Part shown: in pieces, positions 8,583 to 15,882 of the stretch
Position numbering within the stretch: the stretch's first letter is position 1
Layout: each line of letters begins with the position of its first letter
From: Bacilli bacterium
GTDB lineage: Bacteria > Bacillota_I > Bacilli_A > RFN20 > CAG-288
Assembly: GCA_017470005.1 (NCBI GenBank)
Contig: JAFUFH010000068.1
Location: 1-39,086, forward strand
Reading direction: 5' to 3'
Length of the DNA stretch: 39,086 nt
Made by a program: the position numbers and the translations under genes
Notes under the pieces: generated by a model
Told to the model about the DNA's origin: nothing
The model's input: the letters and a program-made list of their open reading frames with translations, nothing else
Databases searched by the model: none

Positions 8583-8590
8583 AAACGATT

Positions 8591-9163
8591 ATGATCAAAG
8601 TTATCATTGTTGGCATAATCATCACGATTGTCGGTCTTTTTACGTTGGGTGTTGTCAATTCAAGCATGCAAGCTACAGACAATGCGATCAATGGCTATCC
8701 CACAGCACAAGTGCAGGATGAAAACAGTGTCAAAGTCTCTATCACTGGTCAAGTCAATTACACTGGCTCTTATTACATCTCTCCTGAAGCGACCTTAGGC
8801 GACTTGATCACAAAAGCGGGTGGTGTGACAAATGAAGCGGATGAGACTTGTTATAACACATCTCTTCTCATCAAGACACACACTAGTTTTTACATCGCTC
8901 CCAAGCTAGCCACAAACAATATGTGCATCGATACCACTGTGGGAAAAGTGAATTTGAATTCCGCAAATAGTGATATGCTAATCGACATTGGTTTCACTAG
9001 TTCTCAAGCACCTAGCATTGTCACTTATCGTGAAGAAAATGGCTCTTATGAAGCATTAGAAGACATCATGAATGTCAAAGGTGTCGGATCTGCCACCTTC
9101 GAAAAAGTGAAGAATAAAATCTGTTTGACCGATCCCAAAACGAATCCATCCACGGAAGCTTAA
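8591..9163 (+). CDS. comEA: Competence protein ComEA, DNA receptor (190 aa)
   Basis: Membrane-anchored DNA receptor of the natural transformation machinery. A single N-terminal membrane helix (about 2-24) is followed by an SLBB-like domain (VKVSITGQVNYTGSYYI, then LGDLITKAGGV) and a C-terminal helix-hairpin-helix DNA-binding domain (VNLNSANSDMLIDIGF and the second hairpin VKGVGSATFEKVK). The usual LNxA motif is intact; length matches B. subtilis ComEA. A strong AAAGGAGG lies 8 nt before the ATG but is partly covered by a hairpin. The stop TAA overlaps the comEC start as TAATG, so the two are translationally linked. Confidence 0.93.
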   Translation: MIKVIIVGIIITIVGLFTLGVVNSSMQATDNAINGYPTAQVQDENSVKVSITGQVNYTGSYYISPEATLGDLITKAGGVTNEADETCYNTSLLIKTHTSFYIAPKLATNNMCIDTTVGKVNLNSANSDMLIDIGFTSSQAPSIVTYREENGSYEALEDIMNVKGVGSATFEKVKNKICLTDPKTNPSTEA

Positions 9164-11178
9164 TGAAGGTCTTTCTCGCTTTTTCTTTCTTTGTCATCGG
9201 ACTGTTGAGCGTTCTGTTTTCTTACTTCTTTCTTTTCTTACTCCTCCCTCTATTCTTTTTCTTTTACTATCATAAGACTCCTAAGAAAACAGTGGTGATC
9301 TATCTCTTTTTTACTCTTTTAGGCATTGCTCTGGTGCTTCTTTACCCCAAAGGGAATGAGAATGCATCAGAGCTTGCTGGTATGGTTGTCACAAGGAAAG
9401 AAAACTATTATCTACTTCTCACCTTGCAAGGAAAATATTATGTCTATGATAAAGGAGAAAGCGTCCCTCTTTTCTCATTGGTCAAACTGACAGGTTATAT
9501 TTCTCATAAAGGTTATTCCCATTATGAGTCATCCTTCTCTTTTCCAGATTATTTAAAAACACAAGGTGTCTTTTATTCTTTCCAAGCTAAGACAACGATG
9601 TTTATTTTTCAATCTCCGATTTCTACAAAAGGGATTCAAGAATATCTTTTCTCATTTCTAAATGATGAGAGTAAGATTATTGTTTCTTCTTTGTTATTTG
9701 GAGATTCTTTATATGATTTAGAAAGCATATCCGCCTTCCAAGAAATGGGGATGGTATCTGCTTTATCTTTATCCGGATTTCATCTCTCTTTTTTATTAGG
9801 AATATTGCGTAGAACTATCGGAAAGAACCATGAGAAAGGCTTCTCTATCTTTGAATTAGCTCTTTTGAGTGTCTTTTTATTTTTCTCCTTTTTCCGCTAC
9901 ACCATACGAAGAATCTTTCTTCTTTCTTTGCTTCGTTTTTTAAAAGAAAGAAACATCCTTTCTTTATCTTATATCGATAGAGTAGCTCTGACAGGTTTCA
10001 TCCTTTTGGTGATAGAACCTTATAGTTTCTTATCGGCTTCTTTTTATTATTCTTTCCCTCTCTTATTCTTCTTAGCTTTCTTCCCATTAAAAAGAGAAGA
10101 AAATATCAAAGGAAAGATTTCCTTTTTTGCTCGACTCACTCTCTTTTTCCTTCCTTATCGATTCTTTACTACCTCTTATTTCTCTTTGTTATCTCCCATC
10201 TTCCAATTCCTATTGATCCCTTATTCTCACTTATTATTCCTCAGTTCTATCCTTCTATTCCTTTGTCCACCCTTTGGTTTTATCCTAAATTATCTCATCT
10301 TATTCTTTGTAAAGATTGTCTCTTTTTCTGCACCAAATCTCATACAAATCAATACAGGACAACCAGGTGTAATCTTCTTTGTTCTTTATTATTCACTTCT
10401 CATTCTTTTCTCTACACTAAAGAGCTATTTCTTCCAAAAACAGAGTAAGTACGCACTTCTTTCTTTATCTCTAGTTATTGCCACTTGCTTTATCCCCGAT
10501 ATTTTCCCTCACTACGAAGTCACTTTTCTCGATGTCGATCAAGGAGATAGCACCTTGATTAGAAACGGATATCAAAATATCTTGATTGATACAGGAGGAC
10601 TGAGCAAAGTAGACTTAGCGACAGAATCTCTGATTCCATATTTTGCTAAGAAAAAGATTTCCCATTTAGATGCTGTCTTGATTACTCACAATGATTATGA
10701 CCATGTTGGCGCTTTAACATCTTTACAAAAGCACTTCAAGGTGGATATGGTTTATTACGCATCGAATTTCTTAACTTTCCCGGATGAAACATATTCCTTT
10801 GATGATTTTAAGATCAAAAATCTGAACACTTACTTTCAAAACGTAAGAGATGAGAACACCAAATCCGGTGTCTTCTCTTTTCAAGTGAAAGAAACCAAAT
10901 TCCTTGTCATGGGAGATGCTCCAAAAGAAGTGGAATATGAGATTTTAAAAGATAAGAAAGAGATAGATTGTGACATTTTAAGAGTAGGACATCACGGCTC
11001 TTCTACCTCTTCCTCCTCTTCTTTTGTCAAAGCTTGTTCTCCTCGTCTTGCTATCATTTCTTGTGGATATCAAAACAAATACGGACATCCAGATAAGGAA
11101 GTTATCTCGACTTTAACGAGTCTTTCTATCCCTTATCGAAGGACAGATTTAGAGGGCAGTATCACTATTTCTTGCTAA
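9163..11178 (+). CDS. comEC: Competence protein ComEC, DNA channel (671 aa)
   Basis: Polytopic membrane protein that forms the channel through which single-stranded DNA enters during transformation. It has N-terminal hydrophobic helices, a small extracytoplasmic domain, a multi-helix Competence domain in the middle, and a C-terminal metallo-beta-lactamase domain from about residue 447 on (LDVDQGDSTLI, LIDTGG, the metal motif HNDYDHVGAL and the later HHGSSTS). All main metal ligands are visible, so the putative nuclease site looks intact. At 671 residues it is shorter than B. subtilis ComEC (about 776). Coupled to comEA by a one-base overlap. The gene holA, a frequent follower, is absent; a terminator and coaX follow. 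Confidence 0.93.
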   Translation: MKVFLAFSFFVIGLLSVLFSYFFLFLLLPLFFFFYYHKTPKKTVVIYLFFTLLGIALVLLYPKGNENASELAGMVVTRKENYYLLLTLQGKYYVYDKGESVPLFSLVKLTGYISHKGYSHYESSFSFPDYLKTQGVFYSFQAKTTMFIFQSPISTKGIQEYLFSFLNDESKIIVSSLLFGDSLYDLESISAFQEMGMVSALSLSGFHLSFLLGILRRTIGKNHEKGFSIFELALLSVFLFFSFFRYTIRRIFLLSLLRFLKERNILSLSYIDRVALTGFILLVIEPYSFLSASFYYSFPLLFFLAFFPLKREENIKGKISFFARLTLFFLPYRFFTTSYFSLLSPIFQFLLIPYSHLLFLSSILLFLCPPFGFILNYLILFFVKIVSFSAPNLIQINTGQPGVIFFVLYYSLLILFSTLKSYFFQKQSKYALLSLSLVIATCFIPDIFPHYEVTFLDVDQGDSTLIRNGYQNILIDTGGLSKVDLATESLIPYFAKKKISHLDAVLITHNDYDHVGALTSLQKHFKVDMVYYASNFLTFPDETYSFDDFKIKNLNTYFQNVRDENTKSGVFSFQVKETKFLVMGDAPKEVEYEILKDKKEIDCDILRVGHHGSSTSSSSSFVKACSPRLAIISCGYQNKYGHPDKEVISTLTSLSIPYRRTDLEGSITISC

Positions 11179-11189
11179 AAATTGATAGC

Positions 11190-11219
11190 ACTTTCTTTAT
11201 GAAAAGAAAGTCTATTTTT
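11190..11219 (+). terminator. Likely terminator after comEC
   Basis: AT-rich stem ACTTTCTTT / AAAGAAAGT (9 bp, short loop) at 11190-11211 followed by CTATTTTT. Stability is modest because of low GC. Confidence 0.55.
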
Positions 11220-11238
11220 CATTCTAAAGTTTTATCGT

Positions 11239-11266
11239 TTGATTTATATTTCTTAATAGATATAAT
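11239..11266 (+). promoter_or_regulatory. Promoter of coaX, predicted to give a leaderless mRNA
   Basis: TTGATT (11239-11244), 16-base spacer, TATAAT (11261-11266). Only 9 bases separate the -10 box from the ATG at 11276, so transcription should start within about 3 nt of the start codon. Confidence 0.6.
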
Positions 11267-11275
11267 ATTCAAGTC

Positions 11276-12073
11276 ATGAAAAACAATTTTTTATTTGCTG
11301 ATATCGGTAATACAAATATCGACTTTTTGTTCCAAAAAGGGGAAGAATATCTTCCTCAAAAGATTCTCTCCACAAAGAAAGAAGAGCTGATTCACTATCT
11401 AGATTCTTTAGGTTTTGTCAAAGAATGCTACATTTCTTCTGTGGATCGTGTCGCTTGTGAGTGTCTTATTTCTTGCTTAAAAGAAAAGGAAATCCCTTAT
11501 CAGGTCATCGATAGCAATGTGATCAAAGAATTCGCTGCTAACAATGGATATGTGATTGAAAATGCAGATATTCTTGGGGCTGATTTGTTCTGTGACGCTC
11601 TCTGTCGTGATACGGATAAAGGTTTGATTGTTGTCGATTTAGGAACAGCAAATAAAATTCTCTATTTGGATTCAAAGAAAAGACTGAATGGAGGATGTAT
11701 CTTCCCTGGCATCACTTTCTTCCCTGAAACGCTTCATATGTCCACGGATTTGTTAGGACTTTATTCTCTAGAGCGCGCTCCTAAGCTTGTCTCTTTAGAC
11801 ACAAGCGAATGCATCTCTTCTGGTGCTATCAATGGAATCGCCGCTTTGATTGCGGGAATGGTTAATCAGATCAAGAAAGAATATGAATGTCCTGATGCCC
11901 TTGTGGTTTTAACGGGAGGAAACGGATATCTTATCAAAGACGTTCTTCCTCGCTTCGGGTTAGAAGATTTTGAAACAGATATCAACGCAGTTCACGAAGG
12001 TCTTGCTAGAACCTTCGGATTCACAAATTATTTATCGATGAAACAAGAAATTAAAACGGAGGAAAAAAGATGA
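11276..12073 (+). CDS. coaX: Type III pantothenate kinase-like protein (265 aa)
   Basis: ASKHA-fold kinase for the first step of coenzyme A synthesis, pantothenate to 4'-phosphopantothenate. Seen: N-terminal phosphate-binding DIGNTN (9-14), then LGADLF, IVVDLGTANK, GGCIFPGI and a C-terminal LTGGNG. Length is that of the family. Two usually conserved spots differ: the GxDR motif reads GADL, and the Thr after GTA is replaced (GTANK). The catalytic Asp of GxD is kept, so activity is likely but not certain. There is no Shine-Dalgarno sequence; a consensus -10 box ends 9 nt before the ATG. The stop overlaps the pepV start as ATGA. Confidence 0.8.
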   Translation: MKNNFLFADIGNTNIDFLFQKGEEYLPQKILSTKKEELIHYLDSLGFVKECYISSVDRVACECLISCLKEKEIPYQVIDSNVIKEFAANNGYVIENADILGADLFCDALCRDTDKGLIVVDLGTANKILYLDSKKRLNGGCIFPGITFFPETLHMSTDLLGLYSLERAPKLVSLDTSECISSGAINGIAALIAGMVNQIKKEYECPDALVVLTGGNGYLIKDVLPRFGLEDFETDINAVHEGLARTFGFTNYLSMKQEIKTEEKR

Positions 12074-13491
12074 AAGAAAACGCAATGCCTGTCAATATTC
12101 TTGACACAAAATGGAGAAAACTGATGGAGCCTTATAAACAAGAGGCTTTTGAAGTGTTGAAACAATATATCGCTATCCCTTCCGTTTTAGACCCAAAAAC
12201 CGCAAATGAATCCATGCCTTTTGGTAAAGGGGTGGATGAAGCTTTGCAGTTTGTCGCTGACTTAGGAAAGAAGATGGGATTCCATGTGGATCGTTGTGAT
12301 AACTATTTGACCGAGCTCACCTATGGTGAAGGGGATAAAGTCTTAGACATCTATGCCCACTCTGATGTGGTTCCTGTCAACAAAGAGAAGTGGAGCAATG
12401 ATCCTTTTACCCTTGTCATCTCTGAAGGTAACACCATGTATGCTAGAGGTTCTAGCGATGATAAAGGTCCTGGTATCGCTTGTTTATATGCTGTGAAAGC
12501 TTTGATGGATAATGGCATGCTTGGTGGATATAAACTTCGTTTCCTCTTCGGCGGCAATGAAGAGAATGACTCTTTAGGGTTGAAGCATTATTTCCACGCT
12601 TTGAATAAAGGTTATCCTACCTTAGGATTCTCTCCGGATGCGGAATATCCTCTCATCTATGGAGAAAAGAGCATCTACGCTTACCAAGCCGAATATGAGC
12701 TCTCTCTCCCTCAAGTCGCTCCTTTCTCTTTAGGTGCTGCTCTCAACATCGTTTTACAAGAAGCTTCTTGTGAGATTGAAGGCGATGCGGAAATGATTCA
12801 AAAAGCTTTGAACGGATATCTTTCTAAATACGATAAAGTCAAAGCGACTTATGAAGGAAACAAGCTCACCTTCATCGGTGTTCCCTATCATGGCTCTATG
12901 CCTTGGAACGGGGTCAACGCTGGACTTCACATGCTCAATTTCTTAGGTATTCTTTTCGGAAGTGAAACTCTTTGCCATCTCTTCTTAGATTACAACGATG
13001 GAAAAGGAGAGAATTTCAACGGAAATTATCACGATCAATATTTCTCTGAAACTTCTTATAATGTCGGAAGAATTTCTTATGATGGAAAGAAACTTGTCAT
13101 TGCTGTAAACCTTCGTTTCCCTGCCGGTTTAGATGCTAAGAATGTCATTGACAATGTCGAAAAAGGCACTCATGCTAAGGTCACTCTCTTAGGTGGTTCT
13201 GACGGTTTTGTCAGCGATCCAGAAAGCGACTTCGTTCAGATTCTTCTTCACTCTTATCAAGATGAGACCGGAGATAAAGAGAGCAAGCCTCTTGCTATCG
13301 GTGGCGGCACTTATGCAAGAGAGACTAAGAACTCTGTTGCTTTCGGTGCTCAATTCCCTGGAAGAGACTACCGCATGCACGGAGATGATGAATTCTTCCC
13401 TCTCTCTGACTTCTATGACAACATGCAAATCTATGCTCATGCCATCTATGATTTGGGCGAATATTTAAAGACAGGAAAGAAATTGTTCTAA
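12070..13491 (+). CDS. pepV: M20 family dipeptidase, PepV-like (473 aa)
   Basis: Zinc aminopeptidase that hydrolyses dipeptides in the cytoplasm. Metal and catalytic motifs are visible: HSDVVP (His97, Asp99), the bridging Asp in GSSDDKGP (about 130), the catalytic Glu pair in GGNEENDS (164-165), a metal Asp in SPDAEYPL and the C-terminal MHGDDEF. The inserted lid domain between them matches PepV, as does the length near 470. The start overlaps the coaX stop (ATGA) and has GGAGG 7 nt upstream. trmB follows one base after its stop, so coaX, pepV and trmB form an operon ended by the hairpin at 14130. Confidence 0.92.
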   Translation: MKENAMPVNILDTKWRKLMEPYKQEAFEVLKQYIAIPSVLDPKTANESMPFGKGVDEALQFVADLGKKMGFHVDRCDNYLTELTYGEGDKVLDIYAHSDVVPVNKEKWSNDPFTLVISEGNTMYARGSSDDKGPGIACLYAVKALMDNGMLGGYKLRFLFGGNEENDSLGLKHYFHALNKGYPTLGFSPDAEYPLIYGEKSIYAYQAEYELSLPQVAPFSLGAALNIVLQEASCEIEGDAEMIQKALNGYLSKYDKVKATYEGNKLTFIGVPYHGSMPWNGVNAGLHMLNFLGILFGSETLCHLFLDYNDGKGENFNGNYHDQYFSETSYNVGRISYDGKKLVIAVNLRFPAGLDAKNVIDNVEKGTHAKVTLLGGSDGFVSDPESDFVQILLHSYQDETGDKESKPLAIGGGTYARETKNSVAFGAQFPGRDYRMHGDDEFFPLSDFYDNMQIYAHAIYDLGEYLKTGKKLF

Positions 13492-13492
13492 T

Positions 13493-14125
13493 ATGAGATT
13501 AAGACACAGGAAGTGGTCTAACGATGTTTTATTAGATAACAAAGATATCGCTAGAAATTTAGAAGATTTTTCTCCAGAGAGCATCGCTACTTTTGATAAT
13601 CTTGAGATCGGTTCAGGATGTGGAGGCTTTTTATTAGAAGTTTGTAAGCTTCACCCCGAAGAGAAATATCTCGGAGTAGAGATCAATCGTAACGCTTTTG
13701 CTATCGCGGTCAAGAAAGCCTCGGAAGTGAAAGAAGAAAGAAAAAATTTTCTCCTTCTCAACGCTCCGATTGAAAGAATCTTCCCTTTGATTCAAGATCA
13801 TCAATTGAATAACATCTATCTCAACTTCTCCGATCCTTGGCCAAAGAAGAGACAAATGCACCGTCGTCTCTCTTATCCGACGAGATTAAAAGAATATCTT
13901 CGTATCTTAAAAGAGGATGGTACACTCTATTTCAGAACAGATAACGCCTCTCTCTTTGAAGATACTATCGAATATTTTAAAGAAGTAGACCTTTACGATT
14001 TCACCATCATTGAGCCTTTCTACAGTGAAAAAGTCGATTATCTTCCTCCCACAGAATATGAGACCAAATTCCGTGAAAAAGGAGTAGATATTCACCTTCT
14101 CATCGCCAAACCAAAGAAGAAATAA
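13493..14125 (+). CDS. trmB: tRNA (guanine-N7-)-methyltransferase TrmB (210 aa)
   Basis: SAM-dependent enzyme that makes m7G46 in the tRNA variable loop. SAM motif EIGSGCGGF at about 38-46, LGVEINRNA at 60-68, and the TrmB signature SDPWPKKR at 113-120 followed by a conserved basic patch (HRR). C-terminal LPPTEYETKF is the conserved substrate-recognition segment. Length is standard. It starts one base after the pepV stop and has only a weak ribosome binding site inside pepV, suggesting translational coupling. Confidence 0.95.
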   Translation: MRLRHRKWSNDVLLDNKDIARNLEDFSPESIATFDNLEIGSGCGGFLLEVCKLHPEEKYLGVEINRNAFAIAVKKASEVKEERKNFLLLNAPIERIFPLIQDHQLNNIYLNFSDPWPKKRQMHRRLSYPTRLKEYLRILKEDGTLYFRTDNASLFEDTIEYFKEVDLYDFTIIEPFYSEKVDYLPPTEYETKFREKGVDIHLLIAKPKKK

Positions 14126-14129
14126 AAAT

Positions 14130-14180
14130 AAGGACTGTTAGTATACTTACATCTAATGTAGGCGTTCAGCAGTCCTTTTT
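14130..14180. terminator. Terminator hairpin A between trmB and the toxin gene
   Basis: AAGGACTG (14130-14137) pairs with CAGTCCTT (14170-14177), and an inner stem forms around CTTACAT / ATGTAGG; TTTTT follows on the plus strand and TATTTTT on the minus strand. It can end both convergent transcripts. Bases 14156-14176 recur, with one change, in hairpin B at 14923-14943. Confidence 0.75.
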
Positions 14181-14190
14181 ACTCTATTGT

Positions 14191-14604
14191 TTAGTTCCCT
14201 AGTATTTCTAATAACTCAACGGGTTTTATCGCTTTAATCTGACTGTTACAATAATCTTTAATGTTTCTTGTAACAATGTAATTCGCTTTTACCCTTTTGG
14301 CACAAATACTTTGAAGGGCATCTTCATAATCTCCAAAATCTAAATTAGCAGCTTTATGGATATCTTCTGCCTTTAGATCAACAATGGTAAAAATCAAAGA
14401 TAGCTTTTCTAATATTTCTTTTATCTTTTGAGAATCCAGTTCCTTTCTCATAATATAAACAATATTAGGAATAGATAAGGCGGAAATATAGCCATGAATC
14501 TTTTTGATTTCACAAAGCTTAAAAATCTTTGCGGCATCATTTACAAATCCTGGCCTATTGCAAAGCACATCTAAAATAATATTTGTGTCAATCCATAGAT
14601 TCAT
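14191..14604 (-). CDS. PIN-domain toxin, VapC-like ribonuclease (137 aa)
   Basis: Toxin of a type II toxin-antitoxin pair; PIN domains are Mg-dependent RNases. The N-terminal acidic motif WIDTNIILD (Asp6), central FGDYEDALQ (Asp92, Asp95) and VTRNIKDY (Asp117) are all visible, the pattern of the PIN_3-like branch. Length is usual for VapC. The start lies inside the antitoxin gene (17-nt overlap), as is common when the toxin is translated after its antitoxin. RNA target unknown. The base composition is lower in GC than the neighbouring operons, which fits an acquired cassette. Confidence 0.85.
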   Translation of the reverse strand: MNLWIDTNIILDVLCNRPGFVNDAAKIFKLCEIKKIHGYISALSIPNIVYIMRKELDSQKIKEILEKLSLIFTIVDLKAEDIHKAANLDFGDYEDALQSICAKRVKANYIVTRNIKDYCNSQIKAIKPVELLEILGN

Positions 14605-14821
14605 ACTTCGCCATCTTCTCCGCTCTCATGTCTTTTTCAGAATAATCTCTAGAAAGAACGCCAACAAGGGAATCTGTCAAAAACGAGACACTTTTATTCC
14701 GAGAAATCAGCCTAGCAACCTCTTTGCCATTTTTCAAGATGACAACTTCCTCTCCATCTTGAACCGCTTGAAGGTATTTTCCAAAACTGTTTTGCATTTC
14801 CGTGGCCGTAATTGTTAACAT
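14588..14821 (-). CDS. Antitoxin, Phd/YefM family (77 aa)
   Basis: Antitoxin partner of the PIN toxin. The N-terminal Phd/YefM DNA-binding fold is recognisable in ITATEMQNSFGKYLQAVQDG followed by EEVVILKNGKEVARLI; the C-terminal acidic and flexible part should bind and cover the toxin. GGAGGTG lies 7 nt before the ATG. Two palindromes bracketing the -10 box upstream are the likely operator for autoregulation. Phd-type antitoxin with PIN toxin is a common mixed pairing. Confidence 0.88.
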   Translation of the reverse strand: MLTITATEMQNSFGKYLQAVQDGEEVVILKNGKEVARLISRNKSVSFLTDSLVGVLSRDYSEKDMRAEKMAKYESMD

Positions 14822-14835
14822 AATTTCACCTCCAT

Positions 14836-14849
14836 ATTTTAGCTAAAAT
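14836..14849 (-). promoter_or_regulatory. Antitoxin operator palindrome 1
   Basis: ATTTTAGCTAAAAT, a perfect 14-base palindrome just downstream of the -10 box of the toxin-antitoxin promoter. Probably bound by the antitoxin or the complex. Confidence 0.6.
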
Positions 14850-14850
14850 T

Positions 14851-14879
14851 ATTATATAGTATTTTAGCTATTTTGTCCA
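14851..14879 (-). promoter_or_regulatory. Toxin-antitoxin promoter
   Basis: Minus strand TGGACA (14874-14879), 17-base spacer, TATAAT (14851-14856), five of six and six of six matches to consensus. Flanked by both palindromes. Confidence 0.7.
14861..14874 (-). promoter_or_regulatory. Antitoxin operator palindrome 2
   Basis: ATTTTAGCTATTTT, a near copy of palindrome 1 with an imperfect right arm, 25 bases away centre to centre and lying between the -35 and -10 boxes. Binding to both sites would cover the promoter. Confidence 0.55.
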
Positions 14880-14895
14880 ATCTTACAAGGATAAT

Positions 14896-14951
14896 AAAAA
14901 GAACTGTTGTCCACCTCTTCTTATGTAGGTGTTCAGCAGTCCTGTTCTTTT
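14896..14951 (-). terminator. Terminator hairpin B after the phosphatase gene
   Basis: AAAAGAAC / GTTCTTTT outer stem with an inner CACCT / AGGTG pair; on the minus strand it is followed by TTTTTATTATCC. Ends the tyrosine-phosphatase transcript just before the toxin-antitoxin promoter. Shares 20 of 21 bases (14923-14943) with hairpin A. Confidence 0.65.
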
Positions 14952-15792
14952 ATTCTAAATAATTCTTTCTTAATTCTTCTAATTTCTCATCAGAGAAGGA
15001 AAGATATTCGTTGAAGAATCTCTTTCTTCCTCCTAATCCTTCCACCGCATTCAAGAAGGCGCGGATCCAGTTTTCTCTGACTCCAGCAATCGCTTTGATG
15101 GAAGAGATGACAATCGGGTCTTTCATTCCACAATCAATCAAATATTGTTCTCTTTCTTGCGCTTTCTTCCATGTGTTTGCATTGGTGAGAAGATAATCGT
15201 AGATGATATCTTCATCTGATACTCCTAGCGCCATCAAGACGATAGCGGCAGCAACGCCAGCTCTATCTTTCCCATCCGCACAGTGGAAAGCGATAGCTCC
15301 TTCACGATTGGAATAGACAATATTTAAGAAGTTTGCATATTGTTCTCTTCCATAAGGATCCATGATAAAGCTTTGATACACATTCTCAAAAGCTTTCGTC
15401 ACATCCCCATTAGGATCGATTCTAAATAAGTATTCAACCGTTCCTTTAATATCATCTCTAGGGATGATGTATTCCGGGTGTGGAAATGGATCAGGAAGGC
15501 ATTCATTTAAGGATTTTTGAACGGGATTGACAATGATTTGACAACCCGGAATTTGCTGATCGGCTTTCCCTGGTTTTCCAATCTCTTCGATGCTTCTTAA
15601 GTCCACAACTTTTCTTAGATTCATCTTTTGAGAAAGAGTCTCTTTATCTTTTTCCGTGATGGCAAAAAGAGCATCGGTTCGATAGATTCTACCGAAGCGA
15701 ATCTTTCTTCCGTCTAAGGTGGTATAACCGCCTAAGTCACGAGTATTGATGGTTCCTTCTAAAGGAATTCTTTGACCTAAATTTGTGTTCAT
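14950..15792 (-). CDS. Tyrosine-protein phosphatase family protein (280 aa)
   Basis: Member of the bacterial dual/tyrosine phosphatase family (Y_phosphatase3 type). The catalytic P-loop HCADGKDRAG is intact with Cys171 and Arg177, and the family's N-terminal NTRDLGGY and later RTDAL and VVDLRSIEE motifs are present. Such proteins act on phosphotyrosine, phosphoserine or phosphoinositides; the substrate here is unknown. Single gene. A consensus TATAAT sits 9 nt upstream of the ATG and no Shine-Dalgarno sequence is present, so the mRNA may be leaderless. Confidence 0.88.
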   Translation of the reverse strand: MNTNLGQRIPLEGTINTRDLGGYTTLDGRKIRFGRIYRTDALFAITEKDKETLSQKMNLRKVVDLRSIEEIGKPGKADQQIPGCQIIVNPVQKSLNECLPDPFPHPEYIIPRDDIKGTVEYLFRIDPNGDVTKAFENVYQSFIMDPYGREQYANFLNIVYSNREGAIAFHCADGKDRAGVAAAIVLMALGVSDEDIIYDYLLTNANTWKKAQEREQYLIDCGMKDPIVISSIKAIAGVRENWIRAFLNAVEGLGGRKRFFNEYLSFSDEKLEELRKNYLE

Positions 15793-15801
15793 AATTTGTT
15801 T

Positions 15802-15807
15802 ATTATA
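15802..15807 (-). promoter_or_regulatory. -10 box of the phosphatase gene
   Basis: TATAAT on the minus strand, separated from the ATG by 9 bases. No convincing -35 box is seen at 16-18 bases, so this rests on the -10 alone. Confidence 0.45.
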
Positions 15808-15841
15808 CTGAAAAAAGGCTCTAAAAGAAAGGAAATAAAGA

Positions 15842-15874
15842 AGAAAAAGTCATCCGTATAAGGACAGATGACTT
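15842..15874 (-). terminator. Terminator of the heat-shock operon
   Basis: AAGTCATC / GATGACTT stem (15847-15854 with 15867-15874) and TTTTTCTTCTTT after it on the minus strand, 9 bases past the dnaJ stop. Confidence 0.75.
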
Positions 15875-15882
15875 ATTTGATT

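Noticed and set aside
13189..13468. Reading frames on both strands overlapping pepV
   Set aside because: They are shadows of a well-supported M20 peptidase frame, with no ribosome binding site or family motif.
14126..14955. Integron attC-like sites around the toxin-antitoxin pair
   Set aside because: The hairpins lack paired RYYYAAC/GTTRRRY core sites and behave as terminators; no integrase is seen.
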